Origin: Polytrichum commune
Lineage: Eukaryota; Streptophyta; Polytrichopsida; Polytrichales; Polytrichaceae
Length of the DNA: 64,000 nt
NCBI GenBank assembly: GCA_950295325.1
Contig: OX485806.1
Span: 22,756,001-22,820,000 of the forward strand
Reading direction: 5' to 3'
In this document: positions 58,141 to 64,000 of the stretch, piece by piece
Layout of the letters: every line of letters starts with the position of its first letter
How positions within the stretch are numbered: the stretch's first letter is position 1
Made by a program: the position numbers and the translations under genes
Notes under the pieces: generated by a model
What the model was told of the DNA's origin: nothing
Seen by the model: the letters and a program-made list of their open reading frames with translations, nothing else
Databases searched by the model: none

Positions 58141-58259
58141 CTTAAGCCAAGGCCAAGTCTTTTATACCTTGAGGCTCAAGTAATCGGAGATATGTCTCAT
58201 GAGTTGACAAAGAGGCAATGGACTCTTTCATGAGCCCAAAGCTCATAAGGGGGTTGGGG

Positions 58260-58910
58260 CTTGTCGACGCATAGAGCGGGCAAGCCCACCAAGGTGCGGT
58301 TTGCAAAGGGCGAACCGCATGAAGCAAAGGAAGCCGCGATGCATGTAACCTTTCAATGTGGGACATTGAATTTTGTCAAAATTTCACACCATTTGAAATT
58401 AATAAGGTGCATGTCATTGTAAAGGTCACCTTCTTTGAAACTCACATGATAGATGTGAGGCCGAAGCCGGTGTGCTTGCGGTGCATTATGATGTGTCATA
58501 ATGACAAGGAGATGAAGTTCAAATTGACAAGGAGTCCTATGGTAGGAGGATCCAAGTTGAATTTGGTCTTAATGGACCAAATGCAAAATGGAAAACATAA
58601 TGGTTGGAGTTCAATTGGAGCAACTCCAAAGAACTTATGGGGAGGCTAGGAAAGATGGGCCTCCCCTAAACCATTTGGTGGGATGTTGGTGAGATACAAG
58701 GATGTATTCACCAATGTGTTGCCCAAAGAGTTACCGCCAAGGAGTGAAAAAAAAAAAAACTTGCTCAACAAGAGATTGAGTTCTTGAGGTATGTGATGAC
58801 AAAGGAAGTTGGTGGATGAACATGACAAATGCCAAGGCAATCCAAGAAGAGAATTGGCCCTTGACTCAAGAAAAGGGCTTAGGTCATTTGTTGGCCTAAC
58901 CAACTACTAC
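58260..58910 (+). pseudogene. Protease and RT-start remnant, second copy
   Basis: The frame 58356-58649 (FCQNFTPFEINKVHVIVKV...GATPKNLWGG) matches 54830-55117. A short RT-start piece follows (RYKDVFTNVLPKELPP), then the same RT-core deletion as in the first copy, then SFVGLTNYYHHFIYGFSKVARTL, the tail end of RT. Confidence 0.5.
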
Positions 58911-58964
58911 CACCACTTCATTTATGGTTTTTCTAAGGTTGCTAGAACCTTAGTCAACATGTTG

Positions 58965-59730
58965 GAAAAAAATGGCTATCCCAAGAGTGGGATGAGCCTT
59001 GTCACCAAGCCTTTGGGGAGCTTAAGAAAAAATTCTCTTCACAAGATGTGGTTAAGTTTCGGGTTTTCATGAGCATGTTGAGGTGCACATGAAGGCAAAG
59101 GACTTTACCATTGGCGGATGTTGATCCAAGATGGAGGACCATTGCTTATGGGAGCATTAAGCTCCATGCTTGTAGAAGCTTGTCCAACTTGTGCAAGAAA
59201 TGGCTATCCCAAGAGTGGGATGAGCCTTGCCACCAAGTCTTTGAGGAGCTTAAGACCAAGTTCCTCTTTACCACCCGTGTTCAAGTTCGCGGAGCTTGAA
59301 AATCATTTTGAGGTGCATACGGGGGGCGAGGACTTTACCATTGGCGGATGTTGATGCAAGATGGATGGCCATTGCATACGAGAGCATGAAGCTCGATGGT
59401 TCGACTTGTGGAAGAAATGGCTATCCCAAGAGTGGGATGATGTTTGTCACGAATCTTTGGGGAGCTTAAGACCAAGTTCTCTTCGCCGCCTGTGCTCAAG
59501 TTCACGGAGCTTGACAAACCTTTTGAGGTGCATATGGGGGTGAATGATTTTGCCAATGGCGGATTGTTGATGTAAGATGGATGGCCATTGCATATTGGAG
59601 CATGAAGCTCGATGGTTGTCAAAGAAGACAACCAACTCATGCCAAAGAACTTCTTTGCGTAGTGTATTGCTTGAAGATGTGGCGACACTAGTTGGGGTCG
59701 CACAAAGCAAAGGTCTACATGGACAATGTG
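58965..59730 (+). repeat. RNase H fragment in three tandem copies, second set
   Basis: Copies start near 58970, 59197 and 59415. They are more diverged than in the first set. The third runs on into GGTCTACATGGACAATGTG (end of RNase H), the part missing from the first internal region. Confidence 0.7.
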
Positions 59731-59739
59731 TCCTAAAAG

Positions 59740-61000
59740 TATTTTGACATACAAGCATAAGTGAACGCCAAGTCATTGCGGAGGCATGATAGTTTGGCGC
59801 TTATGAAGGTGGATTTGATCCACAAACCGGACCGTGGAAATGTGGTGCCGGATGCGCGAAGTAGACGGGAAGAGTTCCAAGCAATGAGAACCATCCAAAC
59901 CTTGTGGCTAATGTGTGCCGGCAAAGGAAACTTGTGATGCAAGATACGGGAGGGGTAAATTAACTACCCCAAAGCACAAAAGCTTTTAGGTGAGCTTCGC
60001 AAGAGCAAGGTGCTCAAAGAGGTTAAGTTGGTGGACGGATTGTTCAAGTGCAAACAAAGTCGGGTATATGTGCCACAAGGCAAGTTGAGGCTATCGGTTT
60101 TGAAGGAGGAATATGATAGTCCTATTGCCGGCCATAGAGGAGAAAGAAAAAGCCGCCATAGAATGGTGTCAAAGAGGTACCATTGGCGGTGCATAAAGGA
60201 AGATATAGCCCACTTTGTGAAGGCTTGAATCAAAGTGCCAAGTGAACCGAGCCTCTTACCAAAAGCAAGGCGGCTTCTTGCAACCGTTGCCTATCCCGTT
60301 GGCGCCATGGCATGGTATGTGCATGGACTTGATCACAAGTTTGCCGGAGTCACATGGGTATGATGCCATCTTGTTGATGGTAGAGCGGTTTGCCAAGTGG
60401 GCACACATGGTGCCGATTGTGGGAACCGCCACCGCGTTGGAGATCGCATAGCCTTTTCTCAAAGGATGGTTGAGGCACCACGGGTTGCCAAGAGTGATTG
60501 TGTGGGATCAAGATCCAAAGTTCACAAGTGCATTTTCAATGCATTTCTCTAAGGAGGTTGTATTGAAACTAAGGTTTAGCACGGCCGTGTATTCCCAAAT
60601 GGATGGGAAAACAAAGCGTGTGAATGGAGACTTGAAGCAATACTTGAGGAACTTGGTGGGGGCGGACCAAGGAGATTGGGCGGACTATGTGGGTCGAGCG
60701 GAGTGTAATTGCAATGTAGCCACGCACTTGGCTACCAAGGGGTGGTCTTTGGTGGTGGCTTATGGAGTGGATGCGCTCCAACCTATTAACCTAGCTCTCG
60801 AGGGGGCACATTCAACACTAGAGTTCAACCAAGATGGTGAGGACTTGGCCAAGAAGCGTGAACAAGTCTTGGAGATGACCAAGTTGTTGGTGGAGAAAGC
60901 CCGAAGGTGCTACGGAGTGCAAGTCAATGCTGGAAGACGCGAAGTGGAGAATGAGGTGGGCCAAAAGGCGTTGTTGAATGTGAACAACTTCACTTAGCCG
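59740..61000 (+). pseudogene. Integrase remnant
   Basis: The zinc-binding part is damaged (EEYDSPIAGHRG, then a stop in the Cys pair). The core reads WHGMCMDLITSLPES (first Asp), VWDQDPKFTS (second Asp) and QMDGKTKRVNGDL, where the usual Glu of GQTERVN is Lys. With the third catalytic residue lost, and a TAG at 60449-60451, it cannot be active. Confidence 0.7.
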
Positions 61001-61079
61001 GAAGGCCTCACTCCAAAGTTCATGTCCAAAATTGGAGCTTCGTTTCCCATTGTGGAACAAGTGGTCAAGGACATATATA

Positions 61080-61430
61080 AGTTGGAATTACCGCCGGAGA
61101 TCAAAGTGCATCCGACATTTCATGTTTCATTACGAAAGTCATTTTAGGACGACACCTTGTGGCCCGATCACAAGCAAGTGATTAGGCCACCTCCCGACCT
61201 TGTGGACATCATTTGGAACATGAGGTAAGAGGGCATCCTCAAGTGTAGGAAGCCCAAGTGAAAAGGAAAGAAAAAGTACAAAGGAATACTTGGTGAAATG
61301 GTGAGGATACCATGAGAAAGAAACCGCTTGGGTGGCGGCAAGAGACATGGTCAACACCAATGAATTGGTGAAGCACTTTGAAGAAACTAAGGCTAGACAT
61401 TCCAATAAAAAGAAGCGTAGGCATTGATGA
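61080..61430 (+). pseudogene. Chromodomain remnant
   Basis: After the integrase C-terminal signature (HPTFHVSLRKSF), pieces in changing frames read EGILKCRKPK, KYKEYLVKW-like, and TAWVAARDMVNTNELVKHF-like, the chromodomain of chromovirus integrases. Several stops break it. The domain normally guides insertion to particular chromatin. Confidence 0.5.
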
Positions 61431-62241
61431 GGACATCAATCTCCTTTAGTGGGGGAGAGACTCTAGTAGCAAACATAGCTTCGAGGTTAATTCCTCCACA
61501 ACATGCACTTGTTCTTTGGCTTGAGGGAATAAAGTCCAAACTTTAGTGGTGCAAAGAGAAAAGTATGAGATGAGGTCCTAGTCTTGTACTTGTGTTTGGT
61601 TAATGGAAGAGGGGGAATAGACATGCCAAACTAGGTTGGGTAAGCCGAGTAATTGGGGGCCATGGCTTGGAGGGGCCTTGGATAAAACCAAGAAACTTCT
61701 TAGTGGTGGGCTTGTCCGGGCGGGGACAAGGTGATGGCGCGTGCTCATAAAAGTGCTACCCGCGAGCTAACGAGAGTTGGCGCATGGGAGTCATGAACCC
61801 ATGTCTCGAAAGAGCAAAGTGGGAACCGAGTCGGGCGGGACTTGGCATCACCCCCGTGCGATCGAGGCGTGGCTTAACAATGGAAAGCCATCTCGGAGTT
61901 GCAACCGAGACAACTTAGTGGAAGCGTTGAGGTCTCGCCTAGATGTGTCATGTTAGGCTAGTGGAGCCTAACGGGGGAGGCCCCAAAGGAGGGGCAACCC
62001 AAGTGAGTCCCAAAGTAGGTGGGTCTAGTATAGGTTAGGTCCTTGGATGAGAGATCCAAGGTCGCTAACGGACCACCTAGGAACGACACCTTTGGGACCA
62101 TGCCAAATTTGAAGATGCATTGTGGGGGTCGCGCCCTAAGGTAAACACAATGCCGCACCATAGAGGATGGCAACTTGAGAATTGGTGTGCCGACTACGAG
62201 TATAGTCGATGAGGGCATCGACTCCGTTTGGTGGGGGTGAG
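61430..62241 (+). other. 3' untranslated part and polypurine tract of the element
   Basis: Non-coding. GGTGGGGGTGAG directly before the 3' LTR (62230-62241) serves as the polypurine tract. No ORF is supported. Confidence 0.6.
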
Positions 62242-63215
62242 TGTCGCGCACCTCTCCATAAGGAGTGCCCGAAACACCATGGGCACAAGGGGGACCCCGG
62301 AGTGACACCCGGGACTTGTGGCGCCGTTGGTGAGAGGGCCCAAGTGATCCTAGTGTGGGTGAGGGCCCCGGGCGTTGGGAACGCCTCCCACCCACAAAGA
62401 CTAGGAGGCATGAGGGTGAGGCCATGAGCTATGCGTAGCTCATGGCGTGGTGATTCTAGAATGCTCAAGATCACCTCAATCGGAGGTGTGAGCTAGGAGT
62501 TATGGCCATTTGAGTGGGGTGCTGTCCCGGGACAGCGCCCTGGTACAGCAGTGCCTGGGAGTGATTCCCGGGACTGCCAAGGTTCAAACAGGCATAACTT
62601 CCTCAAGCCTTGCCCGAATGGGGCAAGCAAGGAGTCCATCGGCATCTACGTGAAGCGTAGATGCGGATGGAGTGGTTGGTTGTTATGATCAGACATCATA
62701 CAAGGAAGTTATGATGGTCTGAAGCTGCTGGGGGGGTTCTAGGCCCAGCAGCTAAGGGAAAATGTCCACTTGGCCCCAACTCTTGGTAGAGAGACAAGAG
62801 GTTGGTTGGCGGTGGGGTAGGGGCTCCGTGTAGAGTCCTAGAGGCTTATATGGGTGAGGTGGTGTGGCCTCACCCACCCGAGGCCGAACGGCACGGCCTC
62901 CATGGGCATTGGCCCATTGTGAGGACATAGTTGCCTAGTATGGTTCGGGTTGTTGTAGTGTTGCTCCGGCAACGCGATGATCAACATAGGATTGGACTTC
63001 CATGGATGGAAGTCCACATTGGGGAAATGGGTTACCGATTAAGGGGTGAGCCCCGAAAGCAAAGTAGGAGGGTTGGTTCCCTCCTATGAACTATTGGTCC
63101 GGGGTAAGAGGAGCTATCCATTAGCATGGCGGAATGCGAAGGGTTAGCGACTCGTAACCTTTGCTAGAATTGAAAATTGGCAAGATTATTAAGGGACCTA
63201 GCAAGGGTTGCGACA
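62242..63215 (+). repeat. 3' LTR of the chromovirus-type element
   Basis: 974 bp, apparently identical to the 5' LTR in a by-eye comparison. It is followed by the target duplication AAGGG. Confidence 0.9.
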
Positions 63216-63220
63216 AAGGG

Positions 63221-63340
63221 CCTGATGCCGATCGTTTGCAGGAGAAGGTTCCTGACGTCGTCGGAGAAGGCGGTGGCGAGAGAGGCGGGGCAGCAGGGAC
63301 GGTGGAGGCTTCTACATCGTCGAGACATGACCAAGGCGAG
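63221..63340 (+). CDS. ParB-like gene, third coding exon, part after the insertion
   Basis: Reads PDADRLQEKVPDVVGEG and on to HDQGE in the frame that ends at 52785, then a donor GAG-GTAATA at 63340/63341, phase 0. The join across the retroelement keeps both frame and amino-acid character (Gly/Glu-rich linker). Confidence 0.6.
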
Positions 63341-63360
63341 GTAATACACTGAGCCCTCCC

Positions 63361-63382
63361 AGTTTGGGTCGACCGACCCAAA
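63361..63382. repeat. Single palindrome in intron 4
   Basis: One copy with centre AC in the intron 63341-63827. The rest of the intron has C-rich runs and no other repeat. Confidence 0.9.
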
Positions 63383-63827
63383 CTTCCTGGGTCACTGTCT
63401 TGTTGGCGTGGTCGTGTCCCCCTTGCTAGGAGGAAATGCACACCCCCTGCCCCCCCCTGCTCTACACTTGCTCCCCCTCCCCCCAACGTGCCCCCCCGCG
63501 ATCCCCTTCGTCTTGTCTGCATTCGACTACGCTCGACCTTGGGGGCGCGCAACCAATTTTGTGGATGTAGAATTAGGATAGTGTGAATGCCCTCGTTCAC
63601 CGTGGTCCCCCCCCCATCAAATTGTACATAGAGATTTGTAAAAATAAAATTATTATTTTTGGCGCCCATATGTTTGCATCCGTGTCCCAATGTATGTTGT
63701 TCCCCTTGTATGTTTTTGTTGCCACCAATGGTCCAATTCTTCTTGTGTTTGCACAAAATTTCCGTTCTGCTTGAGATGGACATAGCATAACATAGTCCTC
63801 GCCGCCTTCTCTCGCTCGTCGCCGCAG

Positions 63828-64000
63828 GGTTCGGAGCATAGCGTCGTGGCTCCCCACCGATCCTCCCCGAGGAGTGTGGAGGACAGCGTGTTGGTCCCCC
63901 CGATTTTGCCCTCGCCACCTTCGCCTCCCAAGACCCGGTTCCTGGTGCTAGACCTCAACGGGGTCCTTGTCCAGTGCGTGCATTGTCCGAGGGTCCCCAC
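63828..64000 (+). CDS. ParB-like gene, fourth coding exon, start of an HAD/FCP1-like domain
   Basis: Starts after the acceptor CGTCGCCGCAG in phase 0: GSEHSVVAPHRSS, a Pro-rich linker, then KTRFLVLDLNGVLVQCVHC at the window edge. LVLDLNGVLV matches the first motif of FCP1/NLI-type HAD phosphatases; the catalytic first Asp is present, while the second (DxD in most phosphatases) is Asn here. The domain continues outside the window, so its identity rests on one motif. Confidence 0.5.

Larger units (their letters stand above)
52786..63215 (+). mobile_element. Defective chromovirus-type LTR element with three LTRs
   Basis: Outer LTRs start TGTCGC and end GCGACA, and are flanked by AAGGG on both sides (52781-52785 and 63216-63220). 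The order is LTR, PBS, partial internal region (53760-56196), middle LTR, PBS, longer internal region (57193-62241), LTR. Coding remnants are gag, protease, RNase H, integrase and chromodomain, all with many stops; the RT catalytic core is missing. The Met-tRNA primer site and the C-terminal chromodomain point to a plant chromovirus (Ty3/gypsy). The outer LTRs look identical by eye, so insertion was recent, yet the coding part is dead: a non-autonomous copy moved in trans. Confidence 0.85.

Overview
The window reads as nuclear DNA of a land plant. Supporting signs are GT-AG introns, TATA boxes, plant-type telomere motifs (CCCTAAA), two kinds of Ty3/gypsy LTR retrotransposon, a Tourist-like MITE and a tRNA-derived SINE. 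Nothing looks bacterial or organellar. The gene families and the moss-like RNase H motif (YVDHQALLYL) suggest a seed-free plant such as a bryophyte, but I cannot place the species from sequence alone.

Layout, left to right. 1-11.6 kb: a partial ORF; a broken coiled-coil plus RING gene on the minus strand (1199-3503) with a TATA box and a large GC-rich minisatellite upstream; a small hypothetical gene; and an apparently intact protein-kinase-like gene on the minus strand (8695-10611), also with a TATA box followed by the same minisatellite. 11.86-25.2 kb: a minus-strand Ty3/gypsy element with its 5' LTR, primer-binding site, a duplicated accessory ORF, gag, protease, RT and RNase H. Its integrase zinc-binding module is present five times. 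It is truncated inside the integrase core and is itself interrupted by a 2.2 kb TIR element filled with a 35 bp satellite. 25.5-34.8 kb: a GC-rich two-exon ORF of unknown nature, then AT-rich DNA with degenerate satellite repeats and one MITE.

34.9-64 kb: two divergent gene models. On the minus strand is a DUF7869-like gene (39385 to 34864), broken by three stop codons and by a 1,448 bp solo LTR with a perfect 5 bp target duplication. On the plus strand is a large gene (5' UTR near 46.8 kb, coding from 48211 past the window edge). Its first coding exon has a ParB-like DGQH motif and its last visible exon begins an FCP1/HAD-like LVLDLNG motif. A 10.4 kb defective chromovirus-type LTR element with three LTRs sits in its fourth coding block; removing it restores the reading frame. 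A 3.1 kb TIR element lies between the two genes.

The most unusual signal is a 22 bp palindrome: arms GTTTGGGTCG and CGACCCAAAC around two variable bases. It occurs as arrays or single copies in all four introns and in one exon of the ParB-like gene, and in the leader region of the DUF7869-like gene, and I saw it nowhere else in the window.
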